Assembly: GCA_963700865.1 (NCBI GenBank)
Contig: CAVOZC010000002.1
Coordinates: 62,001 to 126,000 of the forward strand
Source of the DNA: CAVOGJ01 sp963700865
GTDB lineage: Bacteria; Planctomycetota; Planctomycetia; Pirellulales; Pirellulaceae
DNA: 64,000 nt
Direction: 5' to 3'
How positions within the stretch are numbered: position 1 is the first letter of the stretch; every line of letters starts with the position of its first letter. The notes under the pieces were generated by a model that ran no database searches, was not told the origin of the DNA, and saw nothing but the letters and a program-made list of their open reading frames with translations. This document shows positions 36,611 to 47,251 of the stretch, piece after piece. Both the position numbers and the translations under genes were made by a program.

Positions 36611-37786
36611 TTGCCGACAAAGGGAATACTGTGGATCTCGCCACGCTGGAACGTGGTGTCCGAAGGTTGGAACTGGAGGATGGTCGAGGCCGTCGGGGTT
36701 GAGCATATCGCCGCCTTCGCGTCGCGACGCCCGCCTCATGCCGAGTACCAAGGGGCTCCCGTTTACGATCTCCTGGGTGGCTGGGTCGGCCGCGTCAGCA
36801 CGGGACTATTGCGAAGATGCGGGCTCACGTCGTTGGCCGATCATTGCGCGGATGCGTGGACAAATCGCGTTGTTCGCAGGGCGATCCGCCAGACACGGCC
36901 GGAGACCATTTTTGTGCAGTTCGCGAATCTGGCGTTGCCACTGGCACCGACGCTGAAGGAATTCACGGGCCCCGTTTTTGTACATTGTCACGGGGTGGAC
37001 GTCACGTGGGAAAAGTTCGAGCCGCCGCCACCCCAACCGATCGAGAAACGGTGGATCAACTATCGGCAGCGGGTCGTTGAGATGTCTCGCTTTGCGCGGT
37101 TCCTCGCGAATTCCGACTGGACAGTCCAGCATTTACAGGCAGCGGGTATGCCAGCCGATCGGATTGAGCGAAAGTATCTTGGCGTGCCCGTACCGCCGCC
37201 GTGTCCACACCCGGTTCGCGAGATGCTGCGTGTGCTATTTGTGGGCCGATTCATCGACTGCAAAGGTCCGGATGTTACGTTGCGGGCCTTTGAACAAGTC
37301 GCAGACAACATGCCTGGCGTCGAGCTAAAGATGGTTGGCGACGGCCGCCTGATGGACGAGTGTCGCCGACTTGCCCAGCAATCGCGGCATCGAACACGGA
37401 TTCATCTGTTGGGTCCGCTCCGATTTGACAAAGTCCAGCAACTCATGCAGGAGGCAGATATTTTCACGGCCCACAGTTGCCAGGGGCCGCAAACGCACCA
37501 GGTCGAGGCCTATGGTGTGGCTTTCGTGGAAGCCATGGCGTATGGGTTGCCGGTCGTAACCGGTGCCGCTGGTGGGCCTTGCGAGACGGTTGTAGATGGT
37601 CAAACGGGATACCTATTCCCACCTGGGGATATTGATGCTCATGCCGCGGCCCTGCTGAGGCTGGCACGGGACCCTGACCTTCGACGTAAAATGGGCGCTG
37701 CGGGACGAGAGCGGGTAATCGAATTATTTTCCGATCAGAAAGAACGCGAGCAGCTCCGCGCAATACTTGGACTTGAAGATTCGTAA
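36611..37786 (+). CDS. Glycosyltransferase family 4
   Basis: 391 residues from TTG 36611, 8 bp after the previous stop. It is a GT-B enzyme with N-terminal WISPRWNVVSEGWN, the acceptor domain containing FVHCHGVDVTW, and the donor domain starting LRVLFVGRFIDCKGPD. The E-x7-E motif is VEAYGVAFVEAMAYGLPVV, followed by GPCETVVDGQTGYL. It probably adds a hexose to the lipid-linked intermediate. Confidence 0.92.
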   Translation: MPTKGILWISPRWNVVSEGWNWRMVEAVGVEHIAAFASRRPPHAEYQGAPVYDLLGGWVGRVSTGLLRRCGLTSLADHCADAWTNRVVRRAIRQTRPETIFVQFANLALPLAPTLKEFTGPVFVHCHGVDVTWEKFEPPPPQPIEKRWINYRQRVVEMSRFARFLANSDWTVQHLQAAGMPADRIERKYLGVPVPPPCPHPVREMLRVLFVGRFIDCKGPDVTLRAFEQVADNMPGVELKMVGDGRLMDECRRLAQQSRHRTRIHLLGPLRFDKVQQLMQEADIFTAHSCQGPQTHQVEAYGVAFVEAMAYGLPVVTGAAGGPCETVVDGQTGYLFPPGDIDAHAAALLRLARDPDLRRKMGAAGRERVIELFSDQKEREQLRAILGLEDS

Positions 37787-37857
37787 CTCTCTTCTGTATT
37801 CGCGTCGTTGCGGGCACGATCGGCCTCTGACGCGCGACGTTTTCTCGATGCCTTCCC

Positions 37858-38773
37858 ATGCATGTAACTGAATCCTCGCCGCCAGGCGTTCAACCCATCC
37901 TCGTTGTGGGTATGAACCGGTCTGGCACGACGTGGCTGACGAATATCCTGTGCAACCATCCGCAGATCGCGGGCGTGCAGTCTCCCGACCATTACGGCAT
38001 CATCGAAACAAATATGTTCGGTCATTTCCAGGAGATGTTTGGCGATCTCCGGTTCGAGGAAAATTATCGCGGGCTGATTGAACTCTGGTCACGGACCGAT
38101 TTCTTCCGCACGGCGGGGGCCAATCGCCGGCAACTGCATCAATGGTCGCCTCATCCGACCAGCTATATGGAGATTCTTCAGTCGGTCCTCGACGACTTTG
38201 CCCGGCGGCAGCAATGTCCTTACTGGGTCCAGAAGGTGTCGCCGCTGCGGCTGCACTACCTGGAGGAACTTCCGCAGCGGGCGCGGTTGGTGGTGATCCT
38301 CCGCCAGCCGGTACCGACGATTCGTTCGGCAGCGCAGCTGATCAAGAACGGAAATCGTCACATTTGGACCGGAAAAATCGCATTCGGCTACGCATTGCAG
38401 CGTAAGCTTTTAAAGCGGCTGATCCGTACCACGCGTCCTTGTGTCGTCCATTATGAGGCACTGCTGGAGGATGCGGGGGGCACGGTGGGCCGGATATGCG
38501 AGCACTTGCAGCTGCCGTTTGACGCGTCGCTCCTGGAACAACGTTACGAGCGCAACACGAGCTTCGGCTCCAAGCAATCGACATCCAAAGCTGACCACGA
38601 TGGACTGGCTGAGCATCCAAACGGGGCTCTCCCTGGCCGCCCTGCTTCCCACGCCCTTACTCCTGCGTTTAAGACGCAACCTGGGGACCAAAGGCAAGCG
38701 GCTGGTCTCGGGATCACTCCGACAGGCGACGGCACGGTCCGACGACGTGCCGGCCTCAGGTGGCGAACGGTGA
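37858..38773 (+). CDS. Sulfotransferase, frameshifted near the C-terminus
   Basis: ATG 37858 begins a sulfotransferase with 5'-PSB loop VVGMNRSGTTWLTN near residue 20 and 3'-phosphate region LVVILRQPVPTIRSAAQL. The frame is good until NTSFGSK near 38575, where an indel occurs. The following frame gives a normal family C-terminus, LTTMDWLSIQTGLSLAALLP then LLLRLRRNLG, and stops at 38773. Joined length is about 304 residues. It is the second of five sulfotransferases in the locus. Confidence 0.85.
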
Positions 38774-38840
38774 ACAGCGGACAGGTCCTAGCACATCGCG
38801 GGCGTTGGCCCGGTTTGACACCAGCCACCTCCGGCCGACC

Positions 38841-39981
38841 ATGAACATTGCCCAATTGGTAGACTCGCTCGAGATCGGCGGTATGCAACGTGTCGCCGTC
38901 GACCTGGCGAACGCGTTTGCCGCGGAGGGGCACAACAGCCACCTCATTTGCACGCGGGATGGCGGGCCGCTGGTGGACAAGCTTGCGCCCGGAGGTCGGA
39001 TTGTTCGTGAACAAACGCACGTCGCGCTACGACGTGGGTGCTTTGCGACGAATTGCTCGCTATCTGCGCGAGCACGAGATCGAGTTTGTGCAAAGTCACA
39101 ACGATACGTCGCACTACTTTACGCGTCTGTGCCTCGCGTTTCACGGCCACCCTCGGCCCTTTCACATTTGCCATGCGCACAGCGCTCCGGTACCCGGCGG
39201 TCGATCGCAAGGCCTGCTCGGCAAGTGGATTGACAGGTGGCTGCTCGGTCAGGCTGATTTGCAATTAACCGCATCCGAAGAAATGCGTGATCACCGCCGT
39301 CGGTTATTGCGTTTTCCAGCCGATCGTTGCATCTATTTGCCGAACGCTATCGCGGTGCCACCGGTGGCCGCCGCCGACACCTCGCGCGAAACGGAACGTC
39401 TTGAGATTCTCCAGGTTGCAAACTTGCATTGGCCCAAGGGGCACGCGAATGCGATGCACATTGCTGGGCGGCTGAAGCGAGAGCAGGTCCCATTTACCTG
39501 GCGTGTCGTCGGACGAATACCTCAACCAGGCTCGCGTCATCGTCCCTACTTTGAGGAACTGCTGCACCTGATCGACCATTACCAGCTGGGTGACGCCATC
39601 TCGTTCGAGGGTGAACAGGATGACATTGAACCATTCCTCCGCGTCGCTCAGATCGGTGTGCTGACCTCGGATTCAGAGGCATTTCCCATCACCCTGCTGG
39701 AGTATATGGCCGCCGCCCTACCCGTGGTGGTCACTGACGTCGGACAAAACCGCGGGCTCATCGAGTCCGCCCAATGCGGTGCCGTCCATCCTCGAGAAGC
39801 GCACGAAGAATTCGCGCTATCACTGGCGCAACTCGCCGACGACAGCCAGTTACGAGTTGCATGGGGGCAGGCCGGTCGGCAGCACGTGCTCGAGCATTAT
39901 GATTTACAGCGTGCCGCGGAGCAGCTGACGGCAATCTACACCCATCTGCGAGGACGGCAGTCCCAGAAACATGCTAGTTAG
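38841..39981 (+). CDS. Glycosyltransferase family 4, frameshifted
   Basis: ATG 38841 begins MNIAQLVDSLEIGGMQRVAV, the usual GT4 N-terminus. An extra base near 38990 (in CGCCCGGAGGTCGG) shifts the frame; the rest reads VGLFVNKRTSRYDVGALRRI and continues to 39981. The donor domain has EILQVANLHWPKGH, VVGRIPQPGS and the E-x7-E region DSEAFPITLLEYMAAALPVV. Joined length is about 380 residues. The end overlaps the next gene by 11 bp. Confidence 0.87.
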
Positions 39982-40732
39982 TCACCGTCATCAGTTCATT
40001 TACACGAAGACCAACAAGACGGCCGGTACGTCGGTGGAAGCATATTTCGAGCCGTATTGCCTGCCGGTCGCTGCCTCGACGAATATCACGCATGGCCGGG
40101 CGGCCTGGGTCGGAGAGGAAGGCATCGTGGGTTATCGCGGGCCATTTCATTACGGCCAACGATGGTACAACCACATGCCGGCGGAACGGATCCGTCAGAG
40201 ATTGGGCGACGCTATTTGGAATGAGTACTTCAAGTTTTGCGTCATTCGCAATCCGTTTGACAAAATGGTTTCCCTCTTTTACCACCTCAAGAGTGGCTTT
40301 GAACGTGCGCGGGTGCAAGAGAGCGTGAAGAATAGCGTTAAGTACGTGATGGGAAAAAGGGGCACTGTTTATTGGCCGACATCAGGCGATGATGTCGAGC
40401 AATTTCGCCATTGGGTCCGCCATGGCGGCAGATTGATCGATCGCAACAAATACACGATTGGCGACGAGCCATGTTTGGACTTCTACATCAAGTACGAGCA
40501 ACTGGCCCAGGATGTAAAAGCGGTTTGTGCGAGGCTGAATGTGCCTTTCGATCCCAGCCGGTTGCCGGTTTATAACTCGAAACGTCGGAAACAAAGCATT
40601 CCCATCGATGCCTTTTACGACCAGGCGACCAAGGATATCGTGCAGCGAGTCTATGAGTTTGAATTTCTGAATTTTGGCTATACCTTCCCTTCTCGACAAA
40701 CCGATGCCACCGTGGTCGCGGACGAAGAATGA
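39971..40732 (+). CDS. Sulfotransferase family 2 protein
   Basis: This 253-residue protein is of the carbohydrate sulfotransferase type related to HNK-1/chondroitin enzymes. It has YTKTNKTAGTSVEAYF (5'-PSB loop) at the N-terminus and FCVIRNPFDKMVSLFYHLKS (3'-PB) near residue 90. The 11-bp overlap with the previous glycosyltransferase and 4-bp overlap with the next suggest tight co-translation, as if sulfation and sugar addition are linked steps. Confidence 0.88.
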   Translation: MLVSHRHQFIYTKTNKTAGTSVEAYFEPYCLPVAASTNITHGRAAWVGEEGIVGYRGPFHYGQRWYNHMPAERIRQRLGDAIWNEYFKFCVIRNPFDKMVSLFYHLKSGFERARVQESVKNSVKYVMGKRGTVYWPTSGDDVEQFRHWVRHGGRLIDRNKYTIGDEPCLDFYIKYEQLAQDVKAVCARLNVPFDPSRLPVYNSKRRKQSIPIDAFYDQATKDIVQRVYEFEFLNFGYTFPSRQTDATVVADEE

Positions 40733-41499
40733 AGATCAGCATCATCACCGCCGTTTACAACAATGTTGCGACAATTGAGCAAACGATGCGTAGCGTCCAG
40801 GAACAGACGTACCCGCAGGTGGAGCACGTGATCGTCGACGGTCAATCGGCGGATGGAACCGTGGAGGTCGTTCAGCGCTGGTTGCGAGATCAGGACCAGT
40901 TTGTCAGTGAACCCGACGAAGGGATCTATGATGCCTTGAACAAGGGCGTCCGCATGTCGACAGGCGACGTGGTTGGCATCATCGGGGGCGATGACTTCTT
41001 GGCAGGACGCGAGGCGCTATCGCATGTCGCGGAGGCCTTCGACGAGACAGGCGTGGATGCCGTCTACGGGAACCTGGTTTACGTGCGGGGAGACTCGCGG
41101 CGCGTGCGACGGTTCTGGAAGAGTAGCGATTATCACCCCGGCGGTTTTTCGCGGGGCTGGGTTCCCCCACATCCCGCCTTTTTTTGTAGACGCGAACTGT
41201 TTGAGCGGTGGGGGTATTTTCGCCTGGACCTGCCTGTGGCGGCGGATTTCGAGTGGATGCTGCGGTTGATCGAGAAGCATCGTATTTCGCTCAAACACGT
41301 GAATCAGACCATTACCGTAATGCGATTGGGGGGCACCTCCAATCAGTTTGGCGGAATTGTCCGTGGCAACGCGAATATCGTGAAGGCCTTTCGCGTCAAC
41401 GGACTGCATTTTCCCTGGCTCTACTTCTTGCGAAAGCCGCTACGTCGACTCCGTCAATATGGGCGGGCTTGGCTGATGGCGGAGGATTGCTGGCCGTGA
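40729..41499 (+). CDS. Glycosyltransferase family 2
   Basis: 256 residues from the ATGA overlap at 40729. A GT-A core: ISIITAVYNNVATIEQT, VEHVIVDGQSADGTVEV, EPDEGIYDALNKGVRMSTG and the nucleotide-binding GIIGGDDFL. This variant (with SEPDEGIYDALNKG) is typical of WcaA-like enzymes in O-antigen and colanic acid clusters. It overlaps the next sulfotransferase by 4 bp (GTGA). Confidence 0.92.
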   Translation: MKISIITAVYNNVATIEQTMRSVQEQTYPQVEHVIVDGQSADGTVEVVQRWLRDQDQFVSEPDEGIYDALNKGVRMSTGDVVGIIGGDDFLAGREALSHVAEAFDETGVDAVYGNLVYVRGDSRRVRRFWKSSDYHPGGFSRGWVPPHPAFFCRRELFERWGYFRLDLPVAADFEWMLRLIEKHRISLKHVNQTITVMRLGGTSNQFGGIVRGNANIVKAFRVNGLHFPWLYFLRKPLRRLRQYGRAWLMAEDCWP

Positions 41500-42332
41500 T
41501 TCTGGCATTTTCGCACGTGCCCAAGGCTGGGGGCACGACTCTCATCCATCAGCTTCGGTCGCACTTTGGCTGGCGTCATTTGGACGTCATCTATCGCGGC
41601 CGCCGCGCCGATTTGATCAAAGTCTACGAGCGTCAAGACCTGGAACGCGATCTCCGCATTTGCCCATTCCTGGCCAGTATCGCCGGGCACTCACTCACAC
41701 CCGCCGAAGACTTTGGCCGTTACGAATCGCAGTTGAGCTGGTTTTCGTTCGTACGCGAGCCCAAATCGCGGAGTTTTTCCCAGTACCTGCAGGACCTCAA
41801 GCTGGAGGCGGTCTCGGAAGCGACGACATTTCGCCAGTGGTCCAATGAGAAACTGCTGGGCGGACGCAATCGGAACGCGCAAGTGAAGCAGTTCGCTGGA
41901 GTTGAATGTGCGGAAACCGCGATCGCCGTGATTGAGCAGAAAAAGATCTTCGTCGGTATTACGGAACAGTACGACGACTCGCTACGGCTGTGGTCGCAAG
42001 TCCGAGACATCCGCGGTTTGCCGATCGGCTATGAGTCGCCCCGGAATGTGCGATCCTCCTCCAATGCTCGGCGGGAGTTTGCGGCCCGCGAGCCGGATCT
42101 GGAGGCTCAGTTGGAGGAGCACAATCGTGAGGATCTCAAGCTGTACGACTATGTGGTCAACCAATGGTGGCCGCGGGCACTTTCGGCGGCTGGTGGTGAG
42201 GAGGCACTGGCCAAGGCCCCTTGGACGCAGGCCAACGGTTGGGTGCCGTGGCTCAAGCTGGGCGAAAATCGACTCTACCGCAACGCCATCTACAAGCCTT
42301 ACGCTCGCTTCACGTCGAGGATATCGTCGTAG
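41496..42332 (+). CDS. Sulfotransferase family 2 protein
   Basis: 278 residues from GTG 41496, chosen because GGAGGA lies 10 nt upstream and the start overlaps the previous stop (GTGA). The 5'-PSB loop is FSHVPKAGGTTLIHQL and the 3'-PB region is WFSFVREPKSRSFSQYL. The acceptor-side part contains EQKKIFVGITEQYDDSLRLW. This is the fourth sulfotransferase. Its 3' end overlaps, tail to tail, the reverse-strand glycosyltransferase at 42299. Confidence 0.87.
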   Translation: MILAFSHVPKAGGTTLIHQLRSHFGWRHLDVIYRGRRADLIKVYERQDLERDLRICPFLASIAGHSLTPAEDFGRYESQLSWFSFVREPKSRSFSQYLQDLKLEAVSEATTFRQWSNEKLLGGRNRNAQVKQFAGVECAETAIAVIEQKKIFVGITEQYDDSLRLWSQVRDIRGLPIGYESPRNVRSSSNARREFAAREPDLEAQLEEHNREDLKLYDYVVNQWWPRALSAAGGEEALAKAPWTQANGWVPWLKLGENRLYRNAIYKPYARFTSRISS

Positions 42333-43434
42333 ATGGCGACCAACCGCTGTCGGAAGCGGGCCGGGCTGAAATCGTCAGCCCGTTCGTAAGCATTCTGCTG
42401 CATCCGCTCCAACCCTGAGCGCCCATCGTTCAGCTCCAGGATGGCTCTTCGCAATCCCGTCACATCGCCCGGACGGCAGAGGATCCCCTGCTTTCCGTCC
42501 TCGATGACTTCCGGGATGGCGCCGACATCCGTCGTGATCACCGCGCAACCGGCGGCCATGGCTTCCAGGATGACGACCGGCATACCCTCGCCGTAAGACG
42601 GCAACACAAGGACATCCGCCGCTCAGCAAGATGTCGCTCTTGGCTTCTCCCGAGACATAACCATGCATCTTGATATTGTCTTCCATGCCCGCGGCCAACG
42701 CCTGAAATTCGGCTTCCAGTTCGGGATCGAGGAATCTGCCTCCCACATCCAGTTGCCAGTGGGGTCGTGGGATTCTCGCGGAGGGCAGCGAGCAAATCAA
42801 AAAAGCCCTTGCGGCGATCCAACGATCCCAAGAACAGCAGGCGCAAGGGCTGCCCGGGCGGTTTGGTCGGTCTCGTTTCTGGACGCCCAAGGTGGAAATT
42901 GGGCAGGACGTACATTCTCTCCTCGGGAATGCCGACGGCGGCCAGTTCTCGTTGGAGTCCGCCCCCCAGCAGAATCAGCTTGACCCGCCCCTGTCGCAAG
43001 CGATTCAGCGTTAACGTCCGGAGTAGTGCGGGGGAGGGGAGCGTCGCATCCAGTTGGGCGAAGTGAATGTGAAAGGCAAGCGGGCACTGGAGTCGCCGCG
43101 TCCACTGTTCCGAGAGCAGCAGGTCTTTGAGCAGCCCCATGCGAAACGAGCTATGCACGTGAATGAGGTCGACCGGTCGTTTCCGGCACCGTTCGAGGAC
43201 CGTCTTGCGGAGTGCGAGTGCTCCCCAGACATTCCCCAAGTCGAAGCGGCCCTGCGTCTTATCGTGCCGATCCACGATGGCGCTGTTTTGATATTCCAGC
43301 TCGTAGCCTTGCGCACGAAAAAGGTCATCCCATTCCTGCATGGCCAAACCGATCGCCGTCGGGCCGCCGGGAAATCGGACTCTGGGCAGGGGAATGACTT
43401 GCAGTATCTTTCGCAACGCGTGTCTCCACTTCAC
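42299..43434 (-). CDS. Glycosyltransferase family 4, two frameshifts
   Basis: ATG 43434 begins MKWRHALRKILQVIPLPRVR. Donor-domain text LRLLFLGSLDRRKGFFDLL precedes a break near 42765; the second frame gives WQLDVGGRFLDPELEAEF and NIKMHGYVSGEAKSDIL; after a break near 42620 the third gives PSYGEGMPVVILEAMAAGCA and DVGAIPEVIEDGKQGIL. Joined it is a full GT4 enzyme of about 380 residues on the reverse strand, the only reverse gene in this part of the locus. A decayed relative lies at 49932-50219. Confidence 0.85.
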
Positions 43435-43983
43435 CGGCTGATCATCCAGCCTCGTCAGCCTCGTTCACAGCCCCCAGGGGGGCTGCTGCCGCCTGGGAAG
43501 CCATCTAGCCGTGCCAGTGTGCGTAAGGCGGTCCGCGCTCGACCGCTGGTGAATTCCAGGCTGTTCAGGGGCTACCGGAACACGGCGGTCGCGAGAGTTG
43601 GAATTTTGCCGGTTTTCGTGGATAATTCAAGGTACCAGAACCGATGGCTGGCCCGCGACGTAGCATATTTGCATCCTTGGCTGCCACGTGTTGCCGATGG
43701 GCGACATGCGGTGTGCACTGATGGTCCCACGGATGTGGCGGGTGGGTGCCCCCGCCGTGGTCTGTCGCGGGAAACGATGCCACCGGCCTCACCGAAGGGG
43801 TTGGCTTGGGCCTGATCCCGGGGCTCTGGTCGTCGTAACCGTTACCATCAGGTCAAGAGGATCCGTCAGGACGTGCCCACGTCCGAATCATAAGGAATCA
43901 CGGCCGATATCAGGGTTTCTGGTAGGCCATTTGCATCTCACGGCTCTCCACACCGTTTCCTGCACGCGTTAAAAGAAAAACCC
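43435..43983. other. Intergenic region between divergent GT4 and polymerase
   Basis: A 549-bp gap separates two divergent genes, so promoters for both should lie here. A small perfect hairpin GGACGTG-CC-CACGTCC is at 43869-43884. The region 43600-43640 is the most A/T-rich. No gene or known regulatory motif could be recognised. Confidence 0.35.
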
Positions 43984-45369
43984 ATGCATCCTTCCGCTCT
44001 CACCAGCTCACATGCCGCCTTGTTGCCCGGTTATTCCCAGCCTTGGACCAGGAGGGAGAAAAACAACGTTCTGGGTTCGATCGCCTTTGTGGCCGTATTG
44101 GGCACGACGCTGTTCGACCTGAATGCCTTACTGCGAATGATAACCGACCGCAGCCAGGTGGCCTCGCCGATTCTGCTTATCTGCTGCATTACTTCCTTCA
44201 TTGCCTTCCGTTTTCAATTCAAGCGCGCGTTGGGTATTTCCGGCATGTGGTTCGTCGGTGCCTACCTGTTCTTCATTTTCTTTGGATCGGTCGTCCGTCT
44301 GTTGAGTGATTTCGACCAAACAGAGATCTTTATCTTGACCTACTGGCTACGGATGCATCTCACATCGATTGTGATCCTCCTTGCCACGGCCTTGGGGGCT
44401 CGCTACTTCGCGCTGAGACATTCGCCGGAAAAAACGCTTTTTCTGGTGCTGGGGATCGGCATGCTGCAAGTGCTGGCCACGCTTTTCTCCAAACAGCTCG
44501 GCAGTACCGTTTTTGGGAGTTCGCTACACGCCAAGTACGACTCGCTGGGGCGGGCGACCGGCTTGTTGGGCAATCCCAACGCGACGGGAAATCTGATGGT
44601 GGCGGTCGCGGCGGTCGCGTTTGCCTGCATGGTAACGGGGAAATGGCGAATTCCCGTACTCGGCTGCCTCTTCGCGACGGCAGTGGCCTGCATCATGACC
44701 TTTTCCCGCTCATCGTGGATTGCCTTGTTTCTGCTCGGTGTGTCGCAGGTGTTTTACTCGCCGGTGGTTAGGAAAAAAGCGGCCTTCGTAGCCTCGGCCG
44801 CGGTGGCTGTGGGAATTGTGTGGTTCATTATGCATGGTGCCGAGCGTTTTCAACTGAACGAACGGCAGCAAAAACGCGTGACCAGTTTCTCCGACATTTA
44901 CTCCGGCGAGTATGACGAACTCGATACGGGAAATCGGGCCGTGCAGGCGAGGATTGGTTTAGTGCAATGGGCCAAGAGTCCCCTGATTGGTCATGGCTTG
45001 GGCACTGGCAGCCGCATCGACACGGATTATGGGCTCACGCTCGGGCCGCATAATCACTTTATTCTGGTCCTTGTCGAGGCGGGCATCATCGGATTGATTC
45101 CGTATTTGATCTTCTTTGGCGTCGCGGTCTGGGCTTCGTGGAAGTGCACGTCAAAAGTCGTGCGAACCTTCGCGCTTGGTTACCTGCTGGCCTATTTGTG
45201 CCACAACTTGACCGGGCACAATGTGCCGACTCAGAACTACCATGCGGTTTTGCTGGGCGTCATGTTCGGATTGTTAGCGGCTGTCGCACTCATCGACAAG
45301 CAGCAGCGGCGGGCCCAACGGGCGAAGACGGCAGTCCGCCCGCAACCGCCGGTGCTGGCCGCCGTCTGA
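43984..45369 (+). CDS. O-antigen ligase/polymerase (Wzy-like)
   Basis: 461 residues with about 10-12 membrane segments. The Wzy_C/O-antigen ligase region is visible: RATGLLGNPNATGNLMVAV, then FSRSSWIALFLLGV, a long external loop, and WAKSPLIGHGLGTGSR followed by GPHNHFILVLVEAGIIGLIP. The conserved arginine and the HNHF-like motif fit polymerases of Wzx/Wzy pathways. It would join repeat units on the periplasmic side. The start is taken as the ATG at 43984, though no strong ribosome binding site precedes it. Confidence 0.88.
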   Translation: MHPSALTSSHAALLPGYSQPWTRREKNNVLGSIAFVAVLGTTLFDLNALLRMITDRSQVASPILLICCITSFIAFRFQFKRALGISGMWFVGAYLFFIFFGSVVRLLSDFDQTEIFILTYWLRMHLTSIVILLATALGARYFALRHSPEKTLFLVLGIGMLQVLATLFSKQLGSTVFGSSLHAKYDSLGRATGLLGNPNATGNLMVAVAAVAFACMVTGKWRIPVLGCLFATAVACIMTFSRSSWIALFLLGVSQVFYSPVVRKKAAFVASAAVAVGIVWFIMHGAERFQLNERQQKRVTSFSDIYSGEYDELDTGNRAVQARIGLVQWAKSPLIGHGLGTGSRIDTDYGLTLGPHNHFILVLVEAGIIGLIPYLIFFGVAVWASWKCTSKVVRTFALGYLLAYLCHNLTGHNVPTQNYHAVLLGVMFGLLAAVALIDKQQRRAQRAKTAVRPQPPVLAAV

Positions 45370-45420
45370 GCGGCCCGCGGCAACGGCTGATGGCGGTCGA
45401 CGGCTGGCCCTGCGGTGGCG

Positions 45421-45621
45421 GGCTAGGCCGCATTTCTCACATGCGAAGAAGATCCAAGCCGCTGGAGGCTACGTGGATGCAAAACGAGAGTTTCGGTGCG
45501 GCGTGGCATGCCTTGCGGTTTCTCCGGTTGCCACAAGGCTCCGTCGAGCCGCAACTTGAGCCGCTGCGGATGCTGCGGCTTCCCGCCAACTCAAGAGTCG
45601 TGTGAGAAATTCCGGCTACTC
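45421..45621. repeat. MITE-like element with terminal inverted repeats
   Basis: The ~200-bp segment is bounded by imperfect inverted repeats: GGCTAGGCCGCATTTCTCACA at the left (45421-45441) and TGTGAGAAATTCCGGCTACTC at the right (45601-45621), with a perfect 10-bp core ATTTCTCACA. The interior has no gene. The right arm contains the stop codon region of the adjacent lyase gene. It may be a short non-autonomous mobile element; no transposase lies nearby. Confidence 0.45.
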
Positions 45622-47251
45622 GTCCTGCTCGTCCTCTTGCATGTGATGCTGCATGAACAGCCATGGGGACTCGGTTCGCCCGGCCCCGCCCGAGAGGCCC
45701 GTGGCGGACATCCCATTGCCCAGTGGGGCGTTCGGATTTTCCACCGCCGACTCGATTTCGGGCAAGCCTAGCGGTTGCAGGCGGAGAGCGCCTTCAAACG
45801 TGTGCTGCTCCAGGAATTCTTCCAGGTTGGTCCACCCGTCTCCATTGCCGTCCAGTTGGCTGTCCGCCGCGTTGTGGGCGTCGAGGTAATCGTGGGCATT
45901 CTCCCAATAGTCGGGAATGCCATCCCGATCGCTGTCGGTATGCACCGTATAGGCCGAGACGGGAGGCAAGCCGCCCACGTCGCTGGGCGAGTCAATGGTA
46001 CTGCCGGTCTGTTCCACGACATCCGCCACGATCCGTTCGTCGATGGCATCACGCGTGGCGGAAGCCCCGGCCGACGCCAGAACGGAGTAATAGGCGTCTT
46101 CCGCCGACTCGATCGTAATGTCGGAAAAATCAAAGCGGGTATCCACAAACACGGCTTGGTCGTCAGGCAGGAACTGGATGACGCCATCGGGATTGTAGAC
46201 GCCGTTCAGATCGGCATCGAGAATGTTCCCCGAAAAGTAAACCTGCGACGCGTCTTTGCCCCAGAAAACGATCGCCGGATCGAAGTGGCCGATCGACGGT
46301 CCGGCGATGTAGACATTGTTCTCGATGTTTCCCTGGCTTAACTCGGCACTCGCTTCGTGCCCCACCGACGTCGGCATCGATGCGGACCAGTCATAGATCA
46401 CGTTGTTCACAATATCGAACGAGCTGCCTTCATTGATGCGCGGCATGCGAAAGCTGCCATGAGCGATCAAGTTATGATGAAACGAGATCGAACTGCGATT
46501 CGATAAGGCGGAATAACCGTGCGATCCCGAGGGGTGAATCGAGTGTTCCAGCGGTTCCGAGATAATACTCCATTGGATCGTGATATTCTCGACGTCGGAC
46601 GTGTTAAAAACTTCATCAATTGACCAGGACAGCGACATGTGATCTAGCATAATGTCATGCGCATTGATAACCGTCAGTCCGTCATGCGTGCGAGGCACGC
46701 TGGGGTGAGCATCCCCTGGGCGAATGCGCAGGTAACGCATGATAATGTCATTTGTGTCCTGGATAATGACGGATTCGCCGGTAATGGTGATCCCATCGCC
46801 GGGTGCCGACTGGCCAGTAATGGTCAAATAAGGCCGGTTGATCAGCAACCGCGACTGCAGATCGATGACGCCACTGACTTCAAACACAATCGTTCTCGGG
46901 CCCGTCGCTGTATGAATGCCGTACCGTAATGATCCCTCGCCGTCGTCATTAAGATTCGTGACGATATAGACATCTCCCCCTCGGCCTCCCTGAGCATAGG
47001 CACCCATTCCCTCCGCGCCTGGAAACGCTAACTGGGCCATGGTGGCTGCCGCGCGATTCGCCCCCGGACAACGGGGCGATCAGCGCGAAGGAGGCCTCGG
47101 CCGCCGCCATATGCTCTGGTAGCAGGGCGGCGGGAGCCGCGTCGTAAAGCAATCGATTCTCAAGACTCAATACGTCCACCGACCTATGGACCTGGCGGGG
47201 GCAACGGACCGCCTGCAGTGCCTTCTGTACCCACGTTGTCGCGTTTGCCAT
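45616..47251 (-). CDS. Pectate-lyase-like beta-helix protein with LEPR-XLL-type leader, frameshifted
   Basis: ATG 47251, with GGAG upstream, starts MANATTWVQKALQAV; soon after comes LSLENRLLYDAAPAAL, matching the planctomycete LEPR-XLL secretion-associated signature. A one-base change in a G run near 47072 moves the frame; the restored text SPGANRAAATMAQLAFPGAE continues into a right-handed beta helix: GGDVYIVTNLNDDGEGSLR, ITGQSAPGDGI, LDHMSLSWSIDE. This is the layout of secreted polysaccharide lyases of the pectate lyase type. The C-terminal part has a Ca-binding-like DSDRDGIPDYWE and DGNGDGWTNLEEF. It may trim or remodel the polysaccharide made here. No PEP-type sorting signal at its C-terminus. 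Confidence 0.82.

Noticed and set aside
43054..43815. Plus-strand 253-residue frame over the reverse glycosyltransferase
   Set aside because: It lies mostly antisense to a clear GT4 gene and shows no domain.
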